From Bacteroidales bacterium (GTDB lineage: Bacteria; Bacteroidota; Bacteroidia; Bacteroidales; UBA12077), in the NCBI GenBank assembly GCA_030611105.1, contig JAUWQL010000024.1, positions 1 through 34,186 on the forward strand: 34,186 bases of DNA, read 5' to 3'. Positions within the stretch are counted from its first letter, which is position 1; every line of letters starts with the position of its first letter. Both the position numbers and the translations under genes were made by a program. The notes beneath the pieces were generated by a model. The model was not told where the DNA came from and made no database searches. It saw only the letters and a program-made list of their open reading frames with translations. Below are positions 25,331 through 34,116 of the stretch, piece after piece.

Positions 25331-25990
25331 ATGAAAGAAGAAAAAAAAAGATTCTTATATAGTCTGGTTTTTCCTGCATTGTTTCTAATAGTAATATGGA
25401 TGGTTAAAATTTCAGAAATACTTTTAGATATTGATTTTGCATTTCTAGGAATTTATCCGTTAAAAGCTAAAGGATTAATAGGAATTATCACGGCTCCTTT
25501 AATTCATTCAGATATTGAGCATCTTATAGCCAATAGCATTCCAATATTAATACTTGGTACAGGGCTTTTTTATTTTTACAACAAGATTGCTTACAAGGTG
25601 TTTTTTTTAAGCTATTTTATTGCCAATATCTGGATTTGGTTTGGTGCAAGGCAAGCATATCATATTGGTGCAAGTGGCCTTGTATATAGTTTTGCAGCGT
25701 TTCTGTTTTTTAGTGGTATTATAAGAAAAAATGTAAAATTGGTGGCAATATCTTTACTTGTGGTTTTTCTGTATGGAAGTATGATTTGGGGCGTATTGCC
25801 AATTCAACCACACATTTCCTGGGAGTCTCATCTTTTGGGAGCAATTGCCGGAATGATGCTTGCGATTTATTATAAAGACAGGGACCCGGGTAGAAAAGTA
25901 TATAACTGGGAATTAGAAGATGAAGAAGACGATGAAGATAAATATTGGGAAATTAATACTGAATCAGATGAAATTAATGATGCAAAATAA
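25331..25990 (+). CDS. Rhomboid-family intramembrane serine protease
   Basis: The 219-aa polytopic protein has about six membrane segments. It has the rhomboid dyad S115 in HIGASGLVYS (GxSG) and H167 in WESHLLGAIAG. The oxyanion-side HxxxN motif is HLIAN (H64, N68). The WR motif of the L1 loop is not obvious, but FGARQAYHIGASG is typical of Bacteroidota members. It cleaves membrane helices; substrates are unknown. The acidic cytoplasmic tail (ELEDEEDDEDKYWE, about 197-210) is a notable low-complexity end. The next small gene overlaps its 3' end by 11-14 bp, so the two are translationally coupled. Confidence 0.9.
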   Translation: MKEEKKRFLYSLVFPALFLIVIWMVKISEILLDIDFAFLGIYPLKAKGLIGIITAPLIHSDIEHLIANSIPILILGTGLFYFYNKIAYKVFFLSYFIANIWIWFGARQAYHIGASGLVYSFAAFLFFSGIIRKNVKLVAISLLVVFLYGSMIWGVLPIQPHISWESHLLGAIAGMMLAIYYKDRDPGRKVYNWELEDEEDDEDKYWEINTESDEINDAK

Positions 25991-26222
25991 AATTTTATTG
26001 GCAGTAGGCTGTTTTTTTATTGTTACAATAACAAAAGTAAATGCTCAAAACAAGAATTATGTCAAAACGGGGATTGCCAGTTTTTATGCCGAAAAATTGA
26101 AAGATACACAGGGGAACAATATTTCACCCGAAGAAATCAATAAACTTCAAAAAGAGTTTATGCAAATTACTGCTGTTATCAATGCTATTTCTAAAGAACG
26201 GGGGTGGGTGGTGTTTAAATAA
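25980..26222 (+). CDS. Small secreted protein of about 80 aa, unrecognised
   Basis: Start candidates are the consecutive ATGs at 25977 and 25980, inside the end of the rhomboid gene. A signal peptide (MQNKILLAVGCFFIVTITKVNA, cleavage before QNK) leads to a mature chain of about 58 residues. The segment TGIASFYAEKL faintly resembles the first strand of RlpA-type double-psi barrels (G-x-A-S-x-Y), but the rest does not follow that family. It may therefore be a short unrelated protein or a truncated relic. The C-terminus (INAISKERGWVVFK) is basic. Overlap with the rhomboid gene suggests a functional link or dependence on its translation. A repeat element follows. Confidence 0.6.
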   Translation: MQNKILLAVGCFFIVTITKVNAQNKNYVKTGIASFYAEKLKDTQGNNISPEEINKLQKEFMQITAVINAISKERGWVVFK

Positions 26223-26250
26223 AAAATCCGAACAGTAATTTTAACATTTT

Positions 26251-26325
26251 AATGTCATTCCCGCGAAGGCGGGAATCTGCTTGTTACAGATTCCTGAACT
26301 TCGTTTTACTTCATCAGGAATGACA
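26251..26325. repeat. Nested inverted-repeat element
   Basis: Outer arms TGTCATTCC (26253-26261) and GGAATGACA (26317-26325) enclose an inner hairpin ATTCCCGC-GAAG-GCGGGAAT (26257-26276) and another pair ATTCCTGA / TCAGGAAT near 26290-26320. This CATTCCCGCGAAGGCGGGAAT core is, from memory, a very widespread dispersed bacterial intergenic repeat. It lies between the small secreted gene and the creD relic and may act as a terminator or be a non-autonomous mobile repeat. Confidence 0.7.
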
Positions 26326-26354
26326 CATTGCGGTTTATCTAATTACCTTGTTTA

Positions 26355-26784
26355 TTATTCTTCAATTTTATTATCGCCATTTAAATTAGAATACCAGTCT
26401 ACTTTTCTTGATAAATACATTACAATTGCTAATGCAATAAATAAGCCTATACTTCCAAGTAATAATGAATAATCTTGTAATTGGAGAATTGTAAACAAGA
26501 AAACATATAATACGATTAAAACTAAGGCTACTATTGCTGTTAGTTTTTTGTTTTTTAACATACTATATGAATATGCAGTTATTAAAGTAATGATTGAAAA
26601 ACTTGCTATTAAGTAGGCCAGGTTAAAGCTGATTTGTTCGGATAATGATACAAGGAGGGTATAAAAGATGCTTAAACCCAAGCCTACCAGCAAGCATTGT
26701 AATGTTAAGTTATAATAAATACTTAATTTAGGGTAGAAAATTGTTTGGTGGAAGTTAATTAATGTTAAAAGGTTTAAAGAAGTA
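26355..26784 (-). pseudogene. creD: creD C-terminal fragment (5'-truncated)
   Basis: The minus-strand frame ending at 26355 encodes the last third of the CreD inner-membrane protein. LVGLGLSIFYTLLVSLSEQISFNLAYLIAS, split into its core motifs LVGLGLSIFY and LSEQISFNLAYLIA, and the end MYLSRKVDWYSN match CreD from memory. Family members are about 400-450 aa with a large N-terminal soluble part; here only about 140 residues remain, with about four membrane helices and no ATG until deep within them. The frame can be read further upstream to 26981, but that part overlaps the histidine kinase gene out of frame and is not CreD-like. The truncation point falls next to the kinase stop at 26785, suggesting a deletion or insertion at this junction. 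Confidence 0.8.
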
Positions 26785-29700
26785 TTAAGCGGTATATTTT
26801 TTAAGAGTGAAAGTAATTGTAGTTCCTTTTTGCAGTTCGCTTGAAACTTTAATTTCACCACCATTTTTTTCAACAAATTCTTTACAAAGAATAAGTCCCA
26901 AGCCAGAACCTTTTTCGTTAGAAAGTCCCGGAGTGGAGTGATGTGTATCAATTCTGAAAAGTTTTTTCTGATCTTCTTCACTAATTCCTATTCCGGAATC
27001 TTGAACTGAATATTTCACAAATTCTGTATCGATATAGCAAGAAATTTCAATTTCACCATTTTCGGGGGTAAATTTAACTGCATTCGAAAGTAAATTTCGA
27101 ATAACGGTTTTTATCATATTTTCATCTGCAAATGCAATAGTATCCTTTTCAATATTTAATTTTAATCGAATATTTTTCGAGTCAATTTTTCGCTTAACAA
27201 GTTCTATGTTTTCAGCGGTTAATGAATAAAGATCAATTGGTTTCGGAGAAAACTTTATTTCCCCCATCTGAGTTGATGACCAGTCGAGTAAATTCTCAAG
27301 TAAATCAAATGTAGTTAGCGAAAGTTTATTTAGTTCTCCAATAAAACTTTTGGTTTGCTCTTTATTATATTCATCAAAATCATTAAATATTAAATTAGTT
27401 GAACCGGCCAAAGTACTTATAGGATTTCGAAGGTCGTGAGCAATAATTCGGAAGAATTTGTTTTTAGTGGCATTACTTAATGCAAGCTTATCTCGTTGTT
27501 CTTCGATTTCCAGTTTTTGTTTTTCCAGTTTTTTGTTTTTAGCACTAATCCACTGGTTTGCGTCTTTAAGGTGTTCAGCCTGAACAAGAATTTCTTCTTT
27601 TTGCATTAAGATTTCCTGGGTGCGCTCTATTACAATTTTTTCTAACTTATCTTTTTCCGTAATTAAACGATAAGTATACAAACGCACAATAACAATAATC
27701 AATATAATTCCCAGAATAATGTACCCGAGAATGGCAGCGAAACTTCTATACCATGGTGGAAGTATTTTAAATTTAAACTCAGAAACAGGACTTTCCAATG
27801 TATATAAATTCCTGGATTTAACCTTAAAAGTATAATCCCCTTTTCTTAAATTAGTATATTCTTTTTTTGTTTCAGTGTTCCAGGGTGACCAGGTTTTATC
27901 GTATCCTTCCAAAAAGTAACTGTATTCATTTTTTGATTCAACTTCATAAAATGGTAACGAATAATTAAATGTTAACGAATTGTTTTTAAAATCAAGGATA
28001 GTACCAATATTTATTTTAGAATCAGGATTAATTATTAAACCGGCAGAGCTGGAATCACGATCATTCTCTATTCTTTTATAATTTGTTCCATTGTAAATTA
28101 ATGAATCGCCTGAAAGAACATTTCTGATTAACACCGGATAGATGTTAAAGTAATCTTTTTGATTTGTTACATAATATCTAAATGTTCCGTCGGTAGTGCT
28201 AAACCAAATCATTGAATCAGCCGTTTGGGTTGTAATGTAATAACGCGAAATGGTATTTTCTAAAACCCGATACCAGGATAAACTATCATACGGGAGGCCT
28301 TCCTCAACACTATCTGTTGCTGCCAAATAAGGACGTTCGTCAATAATAAAACTATCTTCAGCATTGTTGAAAACAAAATAATTGTTAGCACTTAAATAGA
28401 ATAATTCTTTGTTGATTTCTGCAAATTGAACTGATTGTACCGATGGCAATCCATCAAGAGTATTGTACAAATTAACAATATTGTATTCTTGGCTAAGAAG
28501 AGGTTTTTTAATTCTATAAACTCCCTTATAACTAGCACTTGCCCAAATATTCCCTAAAGAATCTTCATTTATATCACGTATTTGATTATTAATATCAAAC
28601 TTCATTCCATGATCAGTCCATTTTCCGTTAGAGTAACTCATTAGGGCTATGCCATTAGCTAATCCAAGAAATATTTTGGAAGGATCTTTTTTGTACTGAT
28701 ATATTTTAAAAATTGCTTTGTAATCAGATATCTTTATTGATTTACCATCATTAATCTGAAAAAGGCCTGTGCTTGTGGCAACAAGAAGTAACATTTTGTC
28801 TGAAGAAGGATAAAAAAACGCCTTTCGGTTATTTAATAATTCTTCAGTAGTTTTATAATTTAAATCAGGTAAAATAAAATATAAAAACCCCCAGGCTTGC
28901 TCAAACCTACCTTCTACCGGAGTAAAATTATTAATAGAATAATTAATGTTATCTTTTTCTCTTTTTGAATAGTAAACACCGGACCCGGTTGAAACATAAT
29001 GATTATTATCTAGACTTGCTACATCGGAAATGGTTCCGTTTATTCCTTTTTCATCATTCCAATATCTAAAAGGAGATAAAATATCAACCCGGCAAATACC
29101 ATTTGCAAGAGCCATCCATAAAGCCTGACCCTGTTGATAATAAAGGTAGTGAGCAGAACTTATAACACCAGTCGATTCATGATTGATAACATCAACAACA
29201 TCCCAATTAGTATTAACAAGCAATACTCCTCCTGTTATTGTGCTCATTGCAAATAAATTATCAGAGATTGTAATTCCATGATAAAATGTGTTTTTGATAA
29301 AATAATTATTCAGATTTAAAGCATTAGTTGAAATATCCGAAAACGGTATTATTTGCACATCTTCACCTGAATCTTCATATAAAAACAAACCCTTTGTCCG
29401 AGTACATATAAGTAATTTATCGTTAAGAGGAAGTATAGAATGAATTCTTTTATCTGCAAAAAATTCTCCTTTTTTAATAAGAACCAATGAATCGTTTTTA
29501 AACCTTAATAAACCTTTTCCTATTTCCTGTACATATAAGTTTTTGTCAACTTTATGACTAAGATAGTATCGTTCTTTGTTTCTTTCCCAGCAATCAATTT
29601 TTTGGTTTTTGTAACGAAATAAATAATTGTCGGTTAAAAAGAAAACGTCTTTATCAAAACAATGAATATCCCATACATCACCAAAGCTGGAATAATTAGA

Positions 29701-30075
29701 ATCAATTAAATGTGTAAGAGAGTTATATGTTAATGTACCATTTTTGTCAGGTAATAAGCATCCAAATTCTTCGTAAGCTCCTACATAAAGGTTATTATTA
29801 TCGTCAATCGCAATGGTGCGTACATTTGAATTGTTAGGAACATAAATTTTTCTCCATTCATTTCCATCATATTCTAAAACACAATTTGAATTCCCAAAAT
29901 ATAAAACACCTCTGTAATCCTGAACAACTGACCAGTTTTGAGATGGAGCGTTGTAGTCTTTTGGAGAATAATATTTAGATAATAACAGACCTCTTTCCTG
30001 AGCAATTAATACAAAAGAATTTATTAACAGGAATAAAAAAAATAAAACGATATGTCTGATATTATATTTCAGCAT
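26785..30075 (-). CDS. Beta-propeller (Reg_prop/Y_Y_Y) sensor histidine kinase
   Basis: The 1096-aa protein has a signal peptide (about 1-25) and a periplasmic two-component regulator propeller region (about 30-660; YSPKDYNAPSQNWSVVQDYRGVLYFGN and many similar strands). A Y_Y_Y domain (about 695-765; FNYSLPFYEVESKNEYSYFLEGYDKTWSPW) and one membrane helix (about 772-795) follow. A cytoplasmic coiled coil leads to HisKA with H880 (FFRIIAHDLRNP) and HATPase with NLLSNAVKF, DSGIGI and GSGLGL. Unlike SusR-type hybrid sensors it has no receiver or AraC domain; the partner LytTR regulator is encoded separately just upstream. The two genes overlap by one base (TAATG). The ligand is unknown. A creD relic follows its stop. 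Confidence 0.9.
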   Translation of the reverse strand: MLKYNIRHIVLFFLFLLINSFVLIAQERGLLLSKYYSPKDYNAPSQNWSVVQDYRGVLYFGNSNCVLEYDGNEWRKIYVPNNSNVRTIAIDDNNNLYVGAYEEFGCLLPDKNGTLTYNSLTHLIDSNYSSFGDVWDIHCFDKDVFFLTDNYLFRYKNQKIDCWERNKERYYLSHKVDKNLYVQEIGKGLLRFKNDSLVLIKKGEFFADKRIHSILPLNDKLLICTRTKGLFLYEDSGEDVQIIPFSDISTNALNLNNYFIKNTFYHGITISDNLFAMSTITGGVLLVNTNWDVVDVINHESTGVISSAHYLYYQQGQALWMALANGICRVDILSPFRYWNDEKGINGTISDVASLDNNHYVSTGSGVYYSKREKDNINYSINNFTPVEGRFEQAWGFLYFILPDLNYKTTEELLNNRKAFFYPSSDKMLLLVATSTGLFQINDGKSIKISDYKAIFKIYQYKKDPSKIFLGLANGIALMSYSNGKWTDHGMKFDINNQIRDINEDSLGNIWASASYKGVYRIKKPLLSQEYNIVNLYNTLDGLPSVQSVQFAEINKELFYLSANNYFVFNNAEDSFIIDERPYLAATDSVEEGLPYDSLSWYRVLENTISRYYITTQTADSMIWFSTTDGTFRYYVTNQKDYFNIYPVLIRNVLSGDSLIYNGTNYKRIENDRDSSSAGLIINPDSKINIGTILDFKNNSLTFNYSLPFYEVESKNEYSYFLEGYDKTWSPWNTETKKEYTNLRKGDYTFKVKSRNLYTLESPVSEFKFKILPPWYRSFAAILGYIILGIILIIVIVRLYTYRLITEKDKLEKIVIERTQEILMQKEEILVQAEHLKDANQWISAKNKKLEKQKLEIEEQRDKLALSNATKNKFFRIIAHDLRNPISTLAGSTNLIFNDFDEYNKEQTKSFIGELNKLSLTTFDLLENLLDWSSTQMGEIKFSPKPIDLYSLTAENIELVKRKIDSKNIRLKLNIEKDTIAFADENMIKTVIRNLLSNAVKFTPENGEIEISCYIDTEFVKYSVQDSGIGISEEDQKKLFRIDTHHSTPGLSNEKGSGLGLILCKEFVEKNGGEIKVSSELQKGTTITFTLKKYTA

Positions 30076-30791
30076 TAATTGTTTTTTATATTGTTTAAAT
30101 TTTCTAATGCCTCAATTACGGTTTCTTTATATTTCCTGCCTATTGGTAATTCGGTATCACCTATATCAATACCTGATAAACTGTAAGCATCAATTTTGTC
30201 AGTAGCCACAATAAAAGATCTGTGAATTCGTAAAAATTTACTGTTATTTAATGATGACTCAAAGTAGCTCAATTGTTGTTTGGTTATAACAGTTTTACAT
30301 AACGTTACAACTTTTACATAATCCTTTATGCTTTCAAAGTAAAGTATGTTTTTAAAATATACTTTAACCATTTTTTTATTTTCTTTAAGATAAAGGAACT
30401 CATTTGATTCTGGTTTCTCTGTTTTCTTTTCCCGATTTAAATTTTCGTAAACCCGATTTACTGCTTTAAATAATCGTTCAAAAGTAATCGGTTTTAAAAT
30501 GTAATCCACAACATTTAAATCAAATCCTTCAATGGCATAATTTTTATTTGCCGTTGTAAATATAACGGAAGGTGGTGATGATAGACTTTTAAGAAAATCA
30601 ATGCCGGTTATGTTTGGCATTTCAATATCCAGAAAAAGCAGATCAACAATATTTTCTTTAAGAAACTCATAAACAGGAATAGCGTTATCGAATTTACCAA
30701 TAATTTCAATATACGGTATCTTTTTTAAATAACCTTCAATAATAGTTATAGCTAATGGTTCATCATCTACTATAACACACTGCAACTTCAT
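30075..30791 (-). CDS. LytTR-family response regulator
   Basis: A receiver domain (residues about 3-115) has the acidic pair D9/D10, phospho-acceptor D55 (LFLDIEMPN) and switch lysine K100 (YILKP). A LytTR DNA-binding domain (about 138-232; FLYLKENKKMVKVYFKNILYFESIKDYVKV...FLRIHRSFIV) follows. It is the cognate regulator of the propeller kinase, whose ATG overlaps the regulator stop (TAATG), so the two are made in a coupled way. LytTR proteins bind pairs of imperfect direct repeats; the 220-bp region shared with the divergent papain-like gene is the first place to look. Its target genes are not known. Confidence 0.95.
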   Translation of the reverse strand: MKLQCVIVDDEPLAITIIEGYLKKIPYIEIIGKFDNAIPVYEFLKENIVDLLFLDIEMPNITGIDFLKSLSSPPSVIFTTANKNYAIEGFDLNVVDYILKPITFERLFKAVNRVYENLNREKKTEKPESNEFLYLKENKKMVKVYFKNILYFESIKDYVKVVTLCKTVITKQQLSYFESSLNNSKFLRIHRSFIVATDKIDAYSLSGIDIGDTELPIGRKYKETVIEALENLNNIKNN

Positions 30792-31011
30792 AAATATTTT
30801 TAAATTAGATGGTTAGGCAATACCCCAATTTAAATCAACAAGCAATTTAAAAATAATTTTTAAAAAACAATAAGATAGATTAATAAATATTAAGATATCT
30901 GAGCAAATTACTTTTTAGGGGTAGAAACCAGTTGTTTGTCGACACATCAAAAATTACTCATATAATAATAATACTTTACGCCAAATTAACTAACTATAAA
31001 AATTTTTTACT

Positions 31012-33927
31012 ATGAAAAAATCTACTCTTTTAACTTTTATTTTTTCAATTTTAATAACATTTACGGTGTTTGCACAAAAGGGTTACATTAACCCGGCTGC
31101 AAAGTACTGTGAAATGTTAGGATACAGATACGAAATTACCTCGGTAAAAGGTAGTGGTGAAGTTGGTATGGTTCATTTGCCTGACGGGCAAACAGTAAAT
31201 GCATGGGATTTCTTTAAAGGTAAAGTTGCTCCTGAATATTCTTATGGAGCAAAGTTAGGCTTCGATGTAGAAACTGAAGTTGTAAAACAAAATGGATATA
31301 CTGTTGAAAGAGCAGTATGTGTGCGTATGAATAAAGGTGTTGAAGAAAGAATTCCTTTATTAGAATTAATGGAACTAAATGGTGAACCTCTTAATGCTGA
31401 GGTAGAAAAAACAGTTTCTTCTGTTCATGATTTTGCAAAAGTTGACCCAAATTTTACTGCAGTAAAAAGTTTGCCAACTGAATTTGACTGGAGAAATTAT
31501 AATGGACATTCGTATATAGGAGATGTACGTAATCAGGGAGCTTGCGGTTCTTGTTATGCTTTTGGTGCATCTGCCAGTGCAGAAGGAACATACAATTTTG
31601 CAACTGGTAGCTATGATGCAAATGTTGCTGATTTTTCTGAAAGCTGGATAGCTTTTTGTTTAAGTGAAATATCTCCTTATAGCAGCCATTTTGATGGTTG
31701 TAATGGAGCTGATTATGATTATTACGAATTACAGGCATTAGTTGATATTGGGATAATTGATGAGTCTTATTTTCCTTATACAGATACTAAAAATCAACCA
31801 TGCCCTTCTACAACAGATAATGCTCCAAAAATTAAATTTGATAATTGGTACAGAGTAAATAGTAGCGATGTTGATGCTATTAAAACTGCAATAATGACTT
31901 ATGGTGTTGTTGATGCAGCTGTTTATGTTACCACTTCATTTCAAAGTTATTCTAATGGTGTATGGTCTGACGATAACAATTCATGTAGTAATGGAGCCTA
32001 TACAACAACAAATCATGCCATTGCTCTGGTAGGTTGGGGATATGATGCTATAGAAGGTGATTATTGGATTTTAAGAAACTCATGGGGCACAAGCTGGGGC
32101 GAAAACGGTTATATGAGAATTGCTGTAAACTCTGCTGCAGTTGACTGTGCTGTTTGCTACATGGTTTATGTCGATGATGGAACAACTAAAGCTACTGTTA
32201 CTACAAATACAGTTACCGGAATAGGCGATAATACTGCAATATGCGGTGGTAATATTACTGATGATGGTGGAAACACCGTTACTGCCAGTGGTATTGTTTA
32301 TAGTAAAACAACAGGAGTAAATGTATCTAATGGAACAGTTATTGAAACTTCACCTACTGTAACGAGTGGTTCTTATAGTTTGACCATGAATGGATTATTA
32401 TCAGGAACTACATATTATGTAAACTCTTATGCAACAAATGCAAAAGGAACCGGTTATGGTACTGAAAAAAGTTTTACTACAACTGGCGAACCTCAAATAG
32501 AATATTGTACTTCTCAAGGAAACGATTATTCATATGAATGGATTGCTAGTGTTGAGGTTGGCGAATTTTCTAATACATCTGGTGCTGCAGGTTATACAGA
32601 CTTTACCGGTATGACAGCTAATTTAACTGCAGGTGAAACTTACAATATTACATTAACTCCTGCTTTTAGTGGTTCTACTTATAATGAATACTGGAAAATC
32701 TGGATTGACCTTAATCATGATGGTGATTTTGATGATGCAGATGAGAATGTTTTTGATCAGGGAGGAATGAGCAAAACAATAGTTACAGGTTCTATCACAA
32801 TTCCTGCAAGTGCAGCAGCTGTTACAACTCGCATGAGAGTTACAATGAAATATAATGCTGAACCAACAGCTTGTGAAGCATCATTTAGCTATGGAGAGGT
32901 AGAAGATTATACTGTTCAGATAATTGGAGGAGATACGGAATCTCCAACTGCTCCGGCAAATTTGGCATCTTCAAATATTACAGCTACATATGTTGATTTA
33001 AGTTGGAATGCATCAACTGATAATGTTGGTGTTACCGGATATGATGTTTATAAAGATGGTGCTTATTTAGCAAGTACATCAGGTACTTCATATAATGTAT
33101 CCGGCCTGACAAAGGCTACAACATATACATTCTATGTAAAAGCAAAAGATGCTGCAGGTAATATATCTGCTGCAAGTGATTATTTAGATGTTACAACATT
33201 AGATGAAGTTGTTGTTGTTGAATATTGTGATCTTTATGCAACCAGTGCAAGGTTTGAGTGGATTGATGTATTTGGTTTAAATGATTTATACAATACATCA
33301 GGTGCTAATGCTGGTTATGGTGACTTCACAAGCTTAACTGCAAACGTTTCTTTAGGTACAAGTTATACTGCTTATGTAAGTACCGGATTTAAGAGAAGAA
33401 CATATACTGAGTACTGGAATGTATGGATCGACTTTAATATTGATGGTATATTTACTAGTGATGAGATAGTAGTTCAAGGAACTGTTGCTGACGGTAATGT
33501 TTATACTGCAACGGTAGATATTCCTTCTACAGCAACTATTGGCCAAACAAGATTGCGTGTTGCAATGTCTGATGCTGGTTACCCTGCTTCTTGTGGATCA
33601 TTCAGATATGGCGAAGTAGAAGATTATACGGTTAATATGACAGCTAAAGCTGCTCCAATAGCACGAATGGTTGATGGAAAACTATTAGGAAATGATGAAG
33701 TAACTAATATTAAAGTTTATCCTAATCCTGCAAAAGAAGAATTAAATATAGAAATACCATTTGATAATGCAAAGGTTAGAATTATTAATTCAACTGGAGC
33801 AATTGTTAAAGAAGTAGTGTTAAATAACGAAAAAGTAATTAACATTTCTGATTTAGCTAATGGTTTATATATTATTTCTGTAGAAGATGATAAAGGTCCT
33901 ATTACAGAAACATTTATTAAACAATAA
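31012..33927 (+). CDS. Papain-like (C1A) protease with DUF333-like propeptide and T9SS domain
   Basis: The 971-aa secreted protein has a signal peptide (about 1-22). A DUF333-like module covers about 26-72 (NPAAKYC, then HLPDGQTVNAWDFFKG). The rest of the propeptide leads to the papain domain (about 155-385), with Q175 and C181 (NQGACGSCYAFG), H335 (NHAIALVGWG) and N356 (RNSWGTSWG), so it should be active. It continues with an FN3-like domain (about 390-490), GEVED (about 497-635), FN3 (about 645-730), a second GEVED (about 736-875) and a type A T9SS sorting domain (from about 899; VYPNPAKEEL). It is an exported, surface-attached endopeptidase. No Shine-Dalgarno sequence is seen. It diverges from the LytTR regulator and ends at a strong terminator. 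Confidence 0.93.
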   Translation: MKKSTLLTFIFSILITFTVFAQKGYINPAAKYCEMLGYRYEITSVKGSGEVGMVHLPDGQTVNAWDFFKGKVAPEYSYGAKLGFDVETEVVKQNGYTVERAVCVRMNKGVEERIPLLELMELNGEPLNAEVEKTVSSVHDFAKVDPNFTAVKSLPTEFDWRNYNGHSYIGDVRNQGACGSCYAFGASASAEGTYNFATGSYDANVADFSESWIAFCLSEISPYSSHFDGCNGADYDYYELQALVDIGIIDESYFPYTDTKNQPCPSTTDNAPKIKFDNWYRVNSSDVDAIKTAIMTYGVVDAAVYVTTSFQSYSNGVWSDDNNSCSNGAYTTTNHAIALVGWGYDAIEGDYWILRNSWGTSWGENGYMRIAVNSAAVDCAVCYMVYVDDGTTKATVTTNTVTGIGDNTAICGGNITDDGGNTVTASGIVYSKTTGVNVSNGTVIETSPTVTSGSYSLTMNGLLSGTTYYVNSYATNAKGTGYGTEKSFTTTGEPQIEYCTSQGNDYSYEWIASVEVGEFSNTSGAAGYTDFTGMTANLTAGETYNITLTPAFSGSTYNEYWKIWIDLNHDGDFDDADENVFDQGGMSKTIVTGSITIPASAAAVTTRMRVTMKYNAEPTACEASFSYGEVEDYTVQIIGGDTESPTAPANLASSNITATYVDLSWNASTDNVGVTGYDVYKDGAYLASTSGTSYNVSGLTKATTYTFYVKAKDAAGNISAASDYLDVTTLDEVVVVEYCDLYATSARFEWIDVFGLNDLYNTSGANAGYGDFTSLTANVSLGTSYTAYVSTGFKRRTYTEYWNVWIDFNIDGIFTSDEIVVQGTVADGNVYTATVDIPSTATIGQTRLRVAMSDAGYPASCGSFRYGEVEDYTVNMTAKAAPIARMVDGKLLGNDEVTNIKVYPNPAKEELNIEIPFDNAKVRIINSTGAIVKEVVLNNEKVINISDLANGLYIISVEDDKGPITETFIKQ

Positions 33928-33987
33928 TTGGGATTCTAACACATTTTTATATTAACTCAAGTATTTAATTTATTAATCTAAGCCCGG

Positions 33988-34018
33988 AAGAGTGCCTTTT
34001 TATAGGCACTCTTTTTTT
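33988..34018 (+). terminator. Strong intrinsic terminator after the papain-like gene
   Basis: AAGAGTGCC (33988-33996) and GGCACTCTT (34005-34013) form a perfect 9-bp stem with an 8-nt loop, followed by a run of T residues to 34018. Confidence 0.92.
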
Positions 34019-34055
34019 ATAGGTATAGGATAAAATCATCTTATTTGGCTTAATA

Positions 34056-34116
34056 GACAAAAAGGAGGCTGTTTTTAACACAATGTTCTCAAGTGGACAA
34101 AAAGGAGGCTGTTTTT
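34056..34116. repeat. Direct repeat of 21 bp, spaced 40 bp
   Basis: GACAAAAAGGAGGCTGTTTTT occurs at 34056-34076 and 34096-34116; to stay within the length limit, the shared core is ACAAAAAGGAGGCTGTTTTT. Both copies are in the same orientation. Each looks like one arm of the common AGGAGGCTGTC-type terminator palindromes of Bacteroidota, so they may be decayed terminators or a short tandem duplication. No gene is seen from here to the window end. Confidence 0.7.

Noticed and set aside
26785-26981. Extension of the creD frame upstream to an ATG at 26981
   Set aside because: It overlaps the kinase ATP-binding domain in another frame, is lysine/leucine-rich and has no CreD similarity. The kinase frame is clearly the real one.
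30932-30980. Promoter for the papain-like gene
   Set aside because: TTG and a TACTTTAC box are present but separated by about 33 nt instead of 19-21, and the box is a poor match.
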